Positions 27,281 to 36,585 of a stretch of DNA of 64,000 bases are shown piece after piece. Each line of letters opens with the position of its first letter. Position 1 is the first letter of the stretch. The stretch comes from UBA1847 sp942492205. Its GTDB lineage: Bacteria; Pseudomonadota; Gammaproteobacteria; Steroidobacterales; Woeseiaceae. The notes beneath the pieces were generated by a model. It did no database searches. It was not told the DNA's origin and saw nothing but the letters and a program-made list of their open reading frames with translations. Where the stretch lies: assembly GCA_942492205.1 (NCBI GenBank), contig CALODT010000001.1:1-64000 (forward strand), given 5' to 3'. The translations under genes were made by a program, and so were the position numbers.

Positions 27281-27499
27281 CTAGCGAAAGCGGCGAATCA
27301 CGTTGCAAACGCTAAACGTGGGGCAAGTCACGTTGGTGCCGAGCTTGCCAGGATTGTCGGACAGTAGCTCAGCGCAGACCATGTTGGTCAGCAGGCGTTC
27401 CGGTGCAGCGCGCCCGTGTCCGGACGTGTTGTGGGTGTCGAATTCCCGGTCAGCAATCCGTCGCTGTCGAAGATTCGGCTGGCCAGCGGTGAAGATCAT
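27281..27499 (-). CDS. Possible small protein or C-terminal gene remnant
   Basis: A 72-codon frame from ATG 27499 ending CPTFSVCNVIRRFR. The frame remains open upstream (GRRPLGLVRLEDAPMIF) until it meets the palindrome at about 27575, as if the 5' part of a longer gene was cut there. Codon use looks coding, and cysteines are paired (VCAELL, TCPTFSVC). No family recognised. It shares the 27155-27637 gap with the palindrome; nothing else is seen there. Confidence 0.35.
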   Translation of the reverse strand: MIFTAGQPNLRQRRIADREFDTHNTSGHGRAAPERLLTNMVCAELLSDNPGKLGTNVTCPTFSVCNVIRRFR

Positions 27500-27574
27500 G
27501 GGCGCATCCTCAAGCCTGACGAGACCGAGTGGGCGGCGCCCGACGCCGAAAGCCGCTACATGGTAGCAACTGGG

Positions 27575-27652
27575 TTAATGGGGACATTGGTTAATGGGGA
27601 CATTCCTAATTTAACGCATTAGTACATTAAATTAGGAATGTCCCCAATTCCT
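27575..27652. repeat. GGGGACATTCC palindrome with partly doubled left arm
   Basis: TTAATGGGGACATT occurs twice in tandem, then the full palindrome TTAATGGGGACATTCCTAA...TTAGGAATGTCCCCAA. Centre ACGCATTAGTACATTAA. Confidence 0.85.
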
Positions 27653-27838
27653 CCCAGACAAATTCTGCGGTCCGTTCAACCATTTTGGTACCGAGAAGAC
27701 TCGGAAGGTCTGTGCGTGGTGCGCTTTCACCTCGATTCTGAGACCCTACTACTTCCCTTTGAGAGCATGCTGCACGAGGATGACCGTCAAGATGCAGTCT
27801 GTTGGTTGAGATTCGGGATGGTTGGTTTGCCGAAATGA
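27638..27838 (+). CDS. Small protein coupled to the DUF429 gene
   Basis: Up to 66 residues; the first few codons overlap the palindrome, so the true start may be a later codon or the gene may have lost its 5' end. Composition looks coding (FWYREDSEGLCVVRFHLDSETLLLPFESM). Its stop overlaps the ATG of the DUF429 gene in the arrangement ATGA (27835-27838), a sign of translational coupling. No family recognised. Confidence 0.45.
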   Translation: MSPIPPRQILRSVQPFWYREDSEGLCVVRFHLDSETLLLPFESMLHEDDRQDAVCWLRFGMVGLPK

Positions 27839-28557
27839 AGTACATAGGCATAGATGGATGCAGGAAGGGTTGGTTCTTTGTCGGTATCGACGACGATTCG
27901 TCTTTTCAAGTCGGCGTAATTCCCCAAATTTCTGCCGTTCGGCAATGGCTCGACGGAGCCGCACTGATTCTTGTGGATATACCGATAGGTCTGCTGACCA
28001 CAGGTAAGACCGAGCGCCTTTGTGATCTTGAGGCGCGCCGAATGATCAAGCCGCGAGGCTCGACGGTATTTCCTGCACCGGCGCGATCTGCCATCTACAA
28101 GGATACGTACGAAGAGGCCAGTGCAAACAATCACCGTTGCCTGGGCCGCAAACTATCAAAGCAAAGTTTCCTGATCTGCAAGAAGATCAGGGAGGTCGAT
28201 GAGTTTATGCGGACCGTTCGACCTGGTGCGAAGGTTCGGGAAATGCACCCGGAGGTCGCATTCTGCGGCTTGGCCAATATGTCTCCCACTCTGACAAAAA
28301 AGAAAAAGCCGGACGGCTACCAGGAGAGAATCGGGCTGCTGCGCAAGTTGTATCCGAATACGGATGCGGTCGTTCAGGCGGCGCGGGATAAGGAGCCGCT
28401 CAAGAGGGATCTGGCCGACGATGACATTCTCGACGCGTTGGTAGGCGCCGTGACTGCGTCGAATTACCCGAATCTCGAGAAGTTACCGCAAACCCCACCT
28501 ATCGATGATGAGGGATTGCCAATGGAAATGGTCTATGCGCGACGTACTCATGACTGA
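27835..28557 (+). CDS. DUF429 domain protein (predicted RNase H-like nuclease fold)
   Basis: 240 residues. N-terminus MKYIGIDGCRKGWFFVGID is the DUF429 signature with the first acidic residue; VDIPIGL supplies the second, REMHPEVAF and DDDILDALVGAVTA the later ones. This pattern fits an RNase H-like fold with metal-binding acids. Function is unproven; members often sit near defence or housekeeping genes. Coupled to the short upstream frame by a 4-base overlap. Confidence 0.85.
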   Translation: MKYIGIDGCRKGWFFVGIDDDSSFQVGVIPQISAVRQWLDGAALILVDIPIGLLTTGKTERLCDLEARRMIKPRGSTVFPAPARSAIYKDTYEEASANNHRCLGRKLSKQSFLICKKIREVDEFMRTVRPGAKVREMHPEVAFCGLANMSPTLTKKKKPDGYQERIGLLRKLYPNTDAVVQAARDKEPLKRDLADDDILDALVGAVTASNYPNLEKLPQTPPIDDEGLPMEMVYARRTHD

Positions 28558-28625
28558 GGCCGAAAGGTCGAGCTTCCGACCTGAATAATCAGGGATTGAC
28601 GCGCATGCTCGTTTGCTACCCGGCT

Positions 28626-28682
28626 TAATGGGGACATTCCTGATTTAATGTACTAATGCGTTAAATTAGGAATGTCCCCAAT
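28626..28682. repeat. GGGGACATTCC palindrome
   Basis: Complete copy: TAATGGGGACATTCCTGA at the left, TTAGGAATGTCCCCAA at the right, centre ATGTACTAATGCG. Confidence 0.85.
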
Positions 28683-28714
28683 TTCCCGTTATCTTCCAGA
28701 CTCTGAGCCAACAG

Positions 28715-29497
28715 ATGAACATACCGATCTACCAAGTGGACGCGTTCACCCTGGGCCCGTTCTCCGGCAACCCGGCGGCGGTTTGTCCCCTGGATGCCTG
28801 GCTTGATGACACCACCATGCAGAGTATCGCCGCCGAAAATAACCTGGCGGAGACGGCCTTCATTGTTGCGAGCGACGAAGGTTACGACCTGCGCTGGTTC
28901 ACACCGGCGATCGAGGTAGATCTCTGCGGCCACGCCACGCTTGCTGCCGGCTACGTCGTCCTCAATCACCTGCAGCCGGATCTCGACCAGGTGGCGTTCG
29001 AGACACTCAGTGGCAGGCTGACCGTTACCCGCGATGGTGACCGGCTGTCCATGGACTTTCCCGCCCGGGCGCCCACGCCGGTCGCGCTATCGCAGGCGCT
29101 CATCGATGCATTGGGCGAAGCGCCATCGGAGGTCCATGCGTCGCGAGACATTCTCGCACTGTACGACGATGAAGCGCGGGTTCGCGCTTTGTCGCCCGAC
29201 CAGGCCAGGCTGCTGGCACTCGACGAGGGTCTCGGCGTCATTGCCACAGCCAGGGGCGACGCCGTTGATTTCGTGTCGCGCTTTTTCGTGCCCAAAGCAG
29301 GCATTGCCGAAGACCCGGTTACCGGCTCAGCGCACTGCACGCTGGTGCCGTTCTGGGCAGAACGACTGGGCAAGTTGCAACTCGTCGCGCACCAGGTTTC
29401 ACTGCGCGGCGGCGAACTGCATTGCGAGCACCGGGGTGATCGCGTCATCATGAGCGGCCAGTGCACGCTCTTTCTCACTGGTAGCATCCATCTTTGA
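28715..29497 (+). CDS. PhzF-family isomerase
   Basis: 260 residues with the diaminopimelate-epimerase-like fold. YQVDAFTLGPFSGNPAAVC and NNLAETAF (catalytic Glu46) define the first half; LRWFTPAIEVDLCGHATLA the active-site loop; EDPVTGSAHCTLVPFW the second-half signature. Members isomerise small metabolites (trans-2,3-dihydro-3-hydroxyanthranilate in PhzF itself); no phenazine genes are near, so the substrate is open. Monocistronic, flanked upstream by a palindrome. Confidence 0.92.
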   Translation: MNIPIYQVDAFTLGPFSGNPAAVCPLDAWLDDTTMQSIAAENNLAETAFIVASDEGYDLRWFTPAIEVDLCGHATLAAGYVVLNHLQPDLDQVAFETLSGRLTVTRDGDRLSMDFPARAPTPVALSQALIDALGEAPSEVHASRDILALYDDEARVRALSPDQARLLALDEGLGVIATARGDAVDFVSRFFVPKAGIAEDPVTGSAHCTLVPFWAERLGKLQLVAHQVSLRGGELHCEHRGDRVIMSGQCTLFLTGSIHL

Positions 29498-29610
29498 AGA
29501 AGGACCGATCGTAAGAAGACGATCTGCATCCAAAGCGCGACGAATCGGCCGCATGGTGCATCTACCGGATTGAGTTTTCCCACAAAAAAACGCATACCAA
29601 GGAGAATCCG

Positions 29611-30981
29611 ATGCCTCGAGCGCGAGCTTACCGTGGGCGCCCGACTGTCATACTCTATTTGGCATTCCTGCTGGCGGGTACCGCCATGGCGGCGCCGGCC
29701 GATGATCGCGATGCTGCCGTTTTCGGGCACGTCCAGGCCTTCGAGAAATCTGGCGACATTGAACCCGGTGAACTGCTGCGCGAGTTCGAGAATGAACGCC
29801 TGGCCGCGGCGTGGCTTGCGGAGACGACGCCTGAAGAGCGCCTTGCCTTGCTGCGCGGCATTCAAAAGGCCGCAGCGGGCGCAGGCGGCGCCATGGTCGA
29901 GGAAGACAATGGTGAAATCCGTCTCGAGCTGCTGGGCAGAAACCCGTTCGCCGTGCTGTTCCAGGTACAGGACGAACCGCCGTATGCGATTACCGCGCTC
30001 CGCACCGAGGCGGGGGTCAGCCGGCCAAAAGTAAGCTGGGACAGCGTGTCTGAACGGGTTTCGGCGATGGAAGACAAGGGATTGTCCGGAGTGATTTACG
30101 TTGCCCGCGACCACGAAACGCTAGTGCGGGAGGCCTATGGCAAGAGCAATCGCGCGCTTGGCTATGACACTGAGCTGGATACCGTTTTCGGCATCGGCTC
30201 AACGCCGATCGACTTCACGGTCGCTGGCGTGCTGCTCCTCGAACAAGAGGGAAAACTGTCGCTGGACGATTCCATGGACGCGTTTTTCGACGGCGTGCCC
30301 GTCGACAAGCGCGAGTTGACGATTCGCCACCTGATCCGCGGGCAGTCGGGTTTGCCGGACTTTCATCACATCGACAGCGACTGGGACGCGGACCTGGCGT
30401 GGATCGATCGCGACGAGGCCGTGCGGCGCATCCTGGCACAGCCGCTGTTATTCGCGCCCGGTAAAGGCAATGCACACTCGCATTCCGCCTACGGCCTGGT
30501 GGCGGCGATCATCGAACGTGTCAGCGGGCAGGGCTACTTCGAGTTCCTGTCCGCCACGTTTTTCGAGCCCGCGGGCATGCGGCGCACCGGCATGTACGGT
30601 GACGACGGCGGGCTCGGCCTGCGCGACTTTGCGGTGGGCTACGGGCGGAGCTCCGTCGGTGTGCCGAACATTCCGCCCAACTGGGGCCCGACCTCGTGGC
30701 TGGTGATGGGCAGCGGCGGCATGTACTCGACGCTGGGTGACATGCTGCGTTTTTATCGTTTCCTGCAGACGGGCGGCGTGCTTGATGAGGAGCATGCCAG
30801 GCGCATGGGCGGCGAGACGGTCGCCATAGGCGGCTCCGAGCGCGGTTTCTATTTCTTCTATGCGAGCAATGGCCGCGGCAATGCCGCGATGCTGCTGCTG
30901 AACGGCGGGGGCCAAAGCCCCGAGGTTCGGGGCCTTTCGCAGGCTCTCGAAGCGCTGGTCATGAGCGGCGCCGAGCCGTGA
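29611..30981 (+). CDS. Exported serine-hydrolase-fold protein lacking canonical active-site residues
   Basis: Start supported by AAGGAG six bases upstream and a signal peptide (YLAFLLAGTAMAA). After a ~130-residue N-terminal helical domain comes a beta-lactamase/DD-peptidase fold: TVFGIGSTPIDFT, EGKLSLDDSMDAFF, HLIRGQSGLPDF, FEPAGMRRTGMY, SGGMYSTLGDMLRFYRFL. At the SxxK position the sequence is Ser197-TP-Ile200, so the general-base Lys is gone; the Y-x-N site reads His289-Ser-His291. It may be a non-catalytic binding protein, or use a different base. Fold sure, catalysis doubtful. Confidence 0.85.
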   Translation: MPRARAYRGRPTVILYLAFLLAGTAMAAPADDRDAAVFGHVQAFEKSGDIEPGELLREFENERLAAAWLAETTPEERLALLRGIQKAAAGAGGAMVEEDNGEIRLELLGRNPFAVLFQVQDEPPYAITALRTEAGVSRPKVSWDSVSERVSAMEDKGLSGVIYVARDHETLVREAYGKSNRALGYDTELDTVFGIGSTPIDFTVAGVLLLEQEGKLSLDDSMDAFFDGVPVDKRELTIRHLIRGQSGLPDFHHIDSDWDADLAWIDRDEAVRRILAQPLLFAPGKGNAHSHSAYGLVAAIIERVSGQGYFEFLSATFFEPAGMRRTGMYGDDGGLGLRDFAVGYGRSSVGVPNIPPNWGPTSWLVMGSGGMYSTLGDMLRFYRFLQTGGVLDEEHARRMGGETVAIGGSERGFYFFYASNGRGNAAMLLLNGGGQSPEVRGLSQALEALVMSGAEP

Positions 30982-30996
30982 AAACGTTGCATGGTA

Positions 30997-31053
30997 AATG
31001 GGGACATTCCTGATTTAATGTACTAATGCGTTAAATTAGGAATGTCCCCAATT
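30997..31053. repeat. GGGGACATTCC palindrome
   Basis: Complete copy, almost identical to 28626-28682, sixteen bases after the serine hydrolase stop codon. Confidence 0.85.
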
Positions 31054-31153
31054 CTCCCTCCGTCAACTTTCTCAGATTCGCTAAAAACGCCGTTGGGACC
31101 CGCTCTTCCCAAGGAGCGGTTATCATAGGCAGCCGCCCGACTGATGCTGACCG

Positions 31154-33310
31154 ATGCCTGCACCCGCTCCACCCCTCTACAGCCACACCAAGTACTGGGC
31201 TGAATGCTTCGGCACTGCCGAGCAATTGCCAATGTCGCGCGCGGAAATGGACGCGCTGGGCTGGGATTCGTGCGACATCATCATCGTCACGGGCGACGCC
31301 TACGTCGATCACCCTTCCTTCGGTATGGCCATTGTCGGTCGCCTGCTGGAGGCGAACGGCTTTCGGGTCGGCATCATCGCGCAGCCCGACTGGCATTCGA
31401 AGGACGCCTTCGAGCAACTGGGCAAACCGAATCTCTATTTTGGTGTCGCGGCCGGCAACATGGACTCGATGATCAACCGCTACACCGCGGACAAGAAGGT
31501 CAGGAATGATGACGCCTACACACCGGGTGGCGTTGGCGGCAAGCGCCCGGACCGCTGTTCGCTGGTGTACTCGCAGCGCTGCAAGGAAGCGTACAAGGAC
31601 GTGCCGGTGGTACTTGGTGGCATTGAAGCCTCCTTGCGCCGCATCGCACATTTCGATTACTGGCAGGGGAGTGTACGACGCTCGATCCTGCACGATGCCT
31701 GTGCCGACATCCTCGTCTATGGCAACGCCGAACGCGCGATCGTCGAGCTGTCGCATCGCATTGCGCGCGGCGAGCGCGTCGCCGACATTACGGATGTGCG
31801 CGGCACCGCATTCATCCGCCACGACAGGCCCGAGGGTTGGTGGGAAATCGATTCGACGCGCATTGATCGGCCCGGCCGCATCGACCAGATTGTAAGTCCA
31901 TACGTGAATACGCAGGAAAGCAAAGCCTGCGCAACGCAACAAGACGAGGGCCCGGCGAGCGACGACAACGTGTTGCGCTTCGTCCCGGATGCGCGACGCA
32001 ATCGTGCCCGCACGGTGATCCGCCTGCCTTCGTTCGAGAAAGTGCGCAACGATGCTGTGTTGTATGCACACGCCAGCCGCGTGCTGCATCTCGAGACCAA
32101 CCCGGGTAATGCGCGGGCGCTGGTACAGGCACATGGCGATCGTGATCTGTGGTTGAATCCGCCGGCGTTACCGTTGAGCACCGCAGAAATGGACTACGTC
32201 TTCGGCATGCCGTTCACGCGCGTTCCGCACACGGCGTACGGTGACGCGCGCATCCCGGCCTATGAAATGATTCGCTTCTCGGTCAATATCATGCGCGGCT
32301 GTTTCGGCGGCTGCACCTTCTGCTCGATCACGGAGCACGAAGGTCGCATCATCCAGAACCGTTCTGAAGAGTCGATCCTCGAAGAGATCGAGCAGATTCG
32401 CGACACGGTGCCCGGCTTTACCGGCGTCATCTCGGATCTCGGCGGGCCGACGGCCAACATGTACCGGCTCGCGTGCAAGAGCCGTGAAATCGAGGCGGCC
32501 TGCCGCTTGCCGAGCTGCGTTTTTCCGGGCGTCTGCAGCAACCTCAATACCGATCATTCTTCGCTTACAGGCCTGTACCGCAAAGCGCGCGCATTGCCGG
32601 GCGTGAAGAAAGTGCTGATCGCATCCGGCCTGCGCTACGACCTCGCCGTCAAGGATCCGGAGTACGTCAAGGAGTTGGTAACGCATCACGTGGGTGGCTA
32701 TCTGAAAATTGCGCCCGAGCACACGGAAGACGGCCCGCTCGACAAGATGATGAAGCCCGGTATCGGCGCCTACGACGAATTCAAGGCGTTGTTCGAAAAG
32801 TTCTCGAAGGAAGCGGGCAAGAAGCAGTACCTGATACCCTATTTCATCGCGGCGCACCCGGGCACGACCGACGAGGACATGGTCAACCTGGCACTGTGGC
32901 TGAAGAAAAACGATTTTCTCGCAGACCAGGTGCAGGCGTTTTACCCGTCACCAATGGCAACCGCTACCGCAATGTATCACTCCGGCAAGAACCCGCTGCG
33001 CAAGGTCACTTACAAGAGTGACACGATGGAGATCGTCAAGAGCCCGGAAAAACGCCGTCTGCACAAGGCCCTGCTGCGTTATCACGATCCGAAGAACTGG
33101 CCGATGATTCGTGAGGCCCTAAAGGAAATGCGTCTCGGCCACCTGATCGGGCCCGGCAAGGATAAACTGGTACCGCTGGTGCAGCCGCGTGACGATGACA
33201 TTCGGGAATCAGCGCGTAGAAAGAACACCGCAGCGGCGCACGAGAAGCGAATTCGCAAAGGCAAGGCACTGTCACAGCACACCGGGTTGCCACCGCGCTC
33301 TGAAAGCTGA
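31154..33310 (+). CDS. ygiQ: YgiQ family radical SAM protein
   Basis: 718 residues, the usual length. An N-terminal B12-like region (CDIIIVTGDAYVDHPSFG) leads to the radical SAM core with the three cluster cysteines in MRGCFGGCTFCSIT (about residues 385-392). Other family blocks: VVLGGIEASLRRIAHFDYW, SDLGGPTANMYR, CVFPGVCSNLNTDH, YLKIAPEHTEDGPLDKMMKPG and DQVQAFYPSPMATATAMYH. Widespread but of unproven reaction; probably modifies RNA or protein. Stands alone, converging on the RND operon 114 bp away with no clear terminator between. Confidence 0.95.
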   Translation: MPAPAPPLYSHTKYWAECFGTAEQLPMSRAEMDALGWDSCDIIIVTGDAYVDHPSFGMAIVGRLLEANGFRVGIIAQPDWHSKDAFEQLGKPNLYFGVAAGNMDSMINRYTADKKVRNDDAYTPGGVGGKRPDRCSLVYSQRCKEAYKDVPVVLGGIEASLRRIAHFDYWQGSVRRSILHDACADILVYGNAERAIVELSHRIARGERVADITDVRGTAFIRHDRPEGWWEIDSTRIDRPGRIDQIVSPYVNTQESKACATQQDEGPASDDNVLRFVPDARRNRARTVIRLPSFEKVRNDAVLYAHASRVLHLETNPGNARALVQAHGDRDLWLNPPALPLSTAEMDYVFGMPFTRVPHTAYGDARIPAYEMIRFSVNIMRGCFGGCTFCSITEHEGRIIQNRSEESILEEIEQIRDTVPGFTGVISDLGGPTANMYRLACKSREIEAACRLPSCVFPGVCSNLNTDHSSLTGLYRKARALPGVKKVLIASGLRYDLAVKDPEYVKELVTHHVGGYLKIAPEHTEDGPLDKMMKPGIGAYDEFKALFEKFSKEAGKKQYLIPYFIAAHPGTTDEDMVNLALWLKKNDFLADQVQAFYPSPMATATAMYHSGKNPLRKVTYKSDTMEIVKSPEKRRLHKALLRYHDPKNWPMIREALKEMRLGHLIGPGKDKLVPLVQPRDDDIRESARRKNTAAAHEKRIRKGKALSQHTGLPPRSES

Positions 33311-33424
33311 AGCATCGCGGCCGCGATACGGGTGCGGCGCGTGGAAATCAGTATCCGGCGAATTGGTGTACGCCACGGCCGCTGAGCGGCTAGCGGATCT
33401 CTGGTGCCCGCTTTGGTGCCAAAG

Positions 33425-36400
33425 TCAGGACAACCTGCCGTCACCTAAAGGTGCCTTGCGGCGCTCGTTCCATTGCAGTACCGAAATCGTCAAGGCAGGC
33501 AGCATCGTGAGCGACACGAGTGCAGCGCCGAGAATACCAAACAGTACGATGGCACCGACGCCGCGATAGAGCTCTGTTCCGGCGCCCGGAATAAACACCA
33601 ACGGAGAGAGACCGCAGATGGTCGTCAGCGTCGACATCGCAATGGGCCGCAGGCGCGAGGCCACCGCTTCCCGAACGGCGTCGATCGCCGAAGCGCCTTT
33701 TTCTTTCATATGCTGCATCGCACGATCGACAATGAGAATGGGGTTGTTGACGACGGTGCCCATCAGGATCAGGAAGCCCAGCATAGAGATCATGTCGAAG
33801 GGCTGATGCAGGCTGCCCAGCCCGAGCCACCCCAGCAGGGCACCAACGACGTTCAGCACAGCAAGCCCGACAATACCGCCCGCGATGCCGAGCGGAATGG
33901 TCGTCATGATCAGCAACGGGTACCCCCAGTGTTTGAAGATCGCCACGAGCAGCAGATATATGATGATGAGGGAAACCGGCAGGTTGGCTGCGAGCGCTGC
34001 CTTGGTCGCATCGAGCTGGTCGCTGGCACCGGAAATATCGACATAAACATTTGCCGGTAACGCACCCGTATCTCTGAGGTACGCAACGACATCCTCGCGA
34101 ACGATCTCAACGCCTTTCTCGAGCGGAATGCTCGCCGGGGGAATGATGTTGAGCGTTACCGTTCGCTGGCCGTTTATGCGTCGAATTGAGTTGGTATCGA
34201 CAGTCTCATGAATGGTTGCAATGGCATCCAGCGGCAGGATGCTGCCTTGCGGCGTGTAGATGGGTAATCCGCCGAGACTGTCTACATCGGTCTGACCGCC
34301 CGTGGTGCCGTAAAGGTACATGTCGATCTTGTTATCGGACTCGAAGTACTCGTCAACGAAGGCGCCGTCCGTCAGTGCGGCGACCGTATAACCCACATCG
34401 TTTGCCGCCAGGCCCAGTTCCGCGGCCCGAGCCCAGTCCGGCCGAACCTCGAGCATCGGTTGCGACAGGGCCAGCGAGGACGGGCTGGATTGTATTCGGG
34501 GGTTGCCGAGCACCTCCTCGGCGCGGCGGTAGGTTGCCAGCGCCGCATCGTAAATAACGCCAAGGCTCGGGCCGGAAACGTCGAGGTTGATGCTGCGCGT
34601 GCCGCCATCGTTGCTGGAGATGATCGAACCGCGAGCGGCGAATGCGCGCATCCCCGGATACTGCCGGTAGCGATCCGTGATTGCGTCCATCAGCGCGTCG
34701 ATATCGGTATGCCTGACGGGTTCCGATATGATGCGAAAGCCATCGGCCGATATTCTTGTATTCAGGTACCTGATCGCCGGCACGTCGGTTTCGCCGCGTT
34801 CAAAAAGCTCCGGATCGTCGTCGACAAACTGCAGGAAATAGTTCTGCACTTCGAGGCCGATCTCTCGCATCGTCTCAACGTTGTAGCCGGGCGGGGCGCT
34901 CATGGACGCGAACGTCTTCGCTTCTTCACCCTCTGGCAGATATTCAGCCGGCGGCGTTAGCAGCAGGATAATGGCGATACTTGCTGCGACGGTAACGCCG
35001 ATCGTCATTCGTCGCCGATTGCCGGTGGCGATGAGCGCGTCGATACCGGTGAGCAGTCGTTCCCGCAGCGCGCCTTCCGTGTGTGAGCGGTGCTCGCTGC
35101 CAAACGACAAGCGCGCACTGGCCGTTGGAATCAGCGTTATAGCGACCAGCATCGAGGCCAGTATCGATGCGGATATGGCAATAGCAACGTCCGAATAGAG
35201 CTGCCCCGCTTCCTCGCGGATGAACAGCACCGGCAGGAAAACAAGAATCGTTGTCAGCGTTGAGGCCAGCACAGCGGTCCAGACACTTCGTACACCTTCG
35301 ACGGCCGCGCGAAACCGATCAAGACCCTGTCGCCGCTTGAGCTCGATGCTTTCGATGACGACGATGCTGTTATCAAGCGTCATGCCGATCGCAAAAGCGA
35401 CGCCGGCCAGCGAGATGACATTGATGGTGCGCCCTGCAGCCAGCAAACCCAGGAAAGCGGCGATGGTGCAGACCGGAATGCCCAGCACGCCGACGGCCGT
35501 CGCTCGCGCCGACTTCAGGAACAGGAACATGACGGCGGTTGCAAACAGCGCGCCGAGCGCGAGGTTCAGCCAGACATTACGAATGGAGGCCTCTACGTAG
35601 CCGGCATCCTCGGCCATCAGCTGCATCTGCAGGCCGCTGGGCTGCAGGACATCCCGGTTCACTCGTTCAACGGCGTCGAGCATCGCGTACTTGATATCGA
35701 TGACGTTCGAACCGGCTTCGCGATTGACCGATGTAAAGAGGATGGGCTCCCCGTTGAAATAGGCGTAGCTCTGTATCTCGGAATGATCGAGCTCAACGAC
35801 GGCGATATCCCGAAGGCGAATCAGCGAGTCACCACGGCGCTCGACAATGAGGTCCTGCAGCGCTTCGACAGAATCGAATCGGCCAATGGTCCGTAACAGG
35901 TAGCGGCGCTTGCCGCTGTCTACTTCGCCGCCGGACACGTCGCGATTACGAGCCCTGATCGCATTGCGCACATCGATAATGGTGAGCTGACGGTCTGCCA
36001 ATCTTGTCGGATCCAGCAGTATCCTGATCTGCCGTTCCGCGCCGCCGGACACGTTGACCTGCGAGACGCCGGGCACGCTGGACAGGCGTGTTCTCACGTT
36101 GTCGACGACGAAATCACGCATCATCACGATGTCGACGTTGCGCGGGTTTCCCGGCAATGGCGAGATCGCGAAATACATGAAGGAGTTGGCCGAGAACGAG
36201 TTGGCAAATACCCGGGGCTCGTCGACGTTCTCAGGGTAAGAGGGAACCTGGTTCAGCGCATTGTTCACCTCGATCAGCGTTTGCGTGATGTCAACGCCGA
36301 ACGGAAAATCAAGCTCGATAACCGCACGACCGCTGGACGCAGAGGATTCAAGCCGCTGCATGTTGGGCAGGGTGCGAAGGTACTCTTCCTGCTCAATCAG

Positions 36401-36583
36401 GATTTCCTTCTCAACGTCCTGCGGCGTGGCGCCCGGCCACGACGTCTGGATGGAGATCGTCCTGACCTCAAGGTCCGGGATCATCTGCACGGGCACGCGA
36501 AATGCAGCCAGGACACCCAGTACGGAGATGATCAGCGCTGCCACTGTCATCAGGATGCCGTTCCTTACGATGGCTTCAAACAT
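33425..36583 (-). CDS. RND (HAE1/AcrB-type) efflux transporter, inner membrane subunit
   Basis: 1052 residues with the RND layout: N-terminal helix, a large periplasmic porter domain (IQTSWPGATPQDVEKEI is the first loop), helices 2-6 with AIGMTLDNSIVVIESIELKRR (conserved acidic residues in TM4), a second porter loop, and helices 8-12 with FLILMGTVVNNPILIVD. Proton-driven export of drugs, bile-like compounds or metals; the substrate cannot be told. Two bases separate it from the upstream adaptor gene. No TolC gene is seen, so the outer channel must lie elsewhere. Confidence 0.94.
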   Translation of the reverse strand: MFEAIVRNGILMTVAALIISVLGVLAAFRVPVQMIPDLEVRTISIQTSWPGATPQDVEKEILIEQEEYLRTLPNMQRLESSASSGRAVIELDFPFGVDITQTLIEVNNALNQVPSYPENVDEPRVFANSFSANSFMYFAISPLPGNPRNVDIVMMRDFVVDNVRTRLSSVPGVSQVNVSGGAERQIRILLDPTRLADRQLTIIDVRNAIRARNRDVSGGEVDSGKRRYLLRTIGRFDSVEALQDLIVERRGDSLIRLRDIAVVELDHSEIQSYAYFNGEPILFTSVNREAGSNVIDIKYAMLDAVERVNRDVLQPSGLQMQLMAEDAGYVEASIRNVWLNLALGALFATAVMFLFLKSARATAVGVLGIPVCTIAAFLGLLAAGRTINVISLAGVAFAIGMTLDNSIVVIESIELKRRQGLDRFRAAVEGVRSVWTAVLASTLTTILVFLPVLFIREEAGQLYSDVAIAISASILASMLVAITLIPTASARLSFGSEHRSHTEGALRERLLTGIDALIATGNRRRMTIGVTVAASIAIILLLTPPAEYLPEGEEAKTFASMSAPPGYNVETMREIGLEVQNYFLQFVDDDPELFERGETDVPAIRYLNTRISADGFRIISEPVRHTDIDALMDAITDRYRQYPGMRAFAARGSIISSNDGGTRSINLDVSGPSLGVIYDAALATYRRAEEVLGNPRIQSSPSSLALSQPMLEVRPDWARAAELGLAANDVGYTVAALTDGAFVDEYFESDNKIDMYLYGTTGGQTDVDSLGGLPIYTPQGSILPLDAIATIHETVDTNSIRRINGQRTVTLNIIPPASIPLEKGVEIVREDVVAYLRDTGALPANVYVDISGASDQLDATKAALAANLPVSLIIIYLLLVAIFKHWGYPLLIMTTIPLGIAGGIVGLAVLNVVGALLGWLGLGSLHQPFDMISMLGFLILMGTVVNNPILIVDRAMQHMKEKGASAIDAVREAVASRLRPIAMSTLTTICGLSPLVFIPGAGTELYRGVGAIVLFGILGAALVSLTMLPALTISVLQWNERRKAPLGDGRLS

Positions 36584-36585
36584 GA

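Noticed and set aside
30997..31053. Palindromes as Rho-independent terminators
   Set aside because: They lack a T-run and have large loops; they may still attenuate transcription, but their dispersal fits mobile repeats better.
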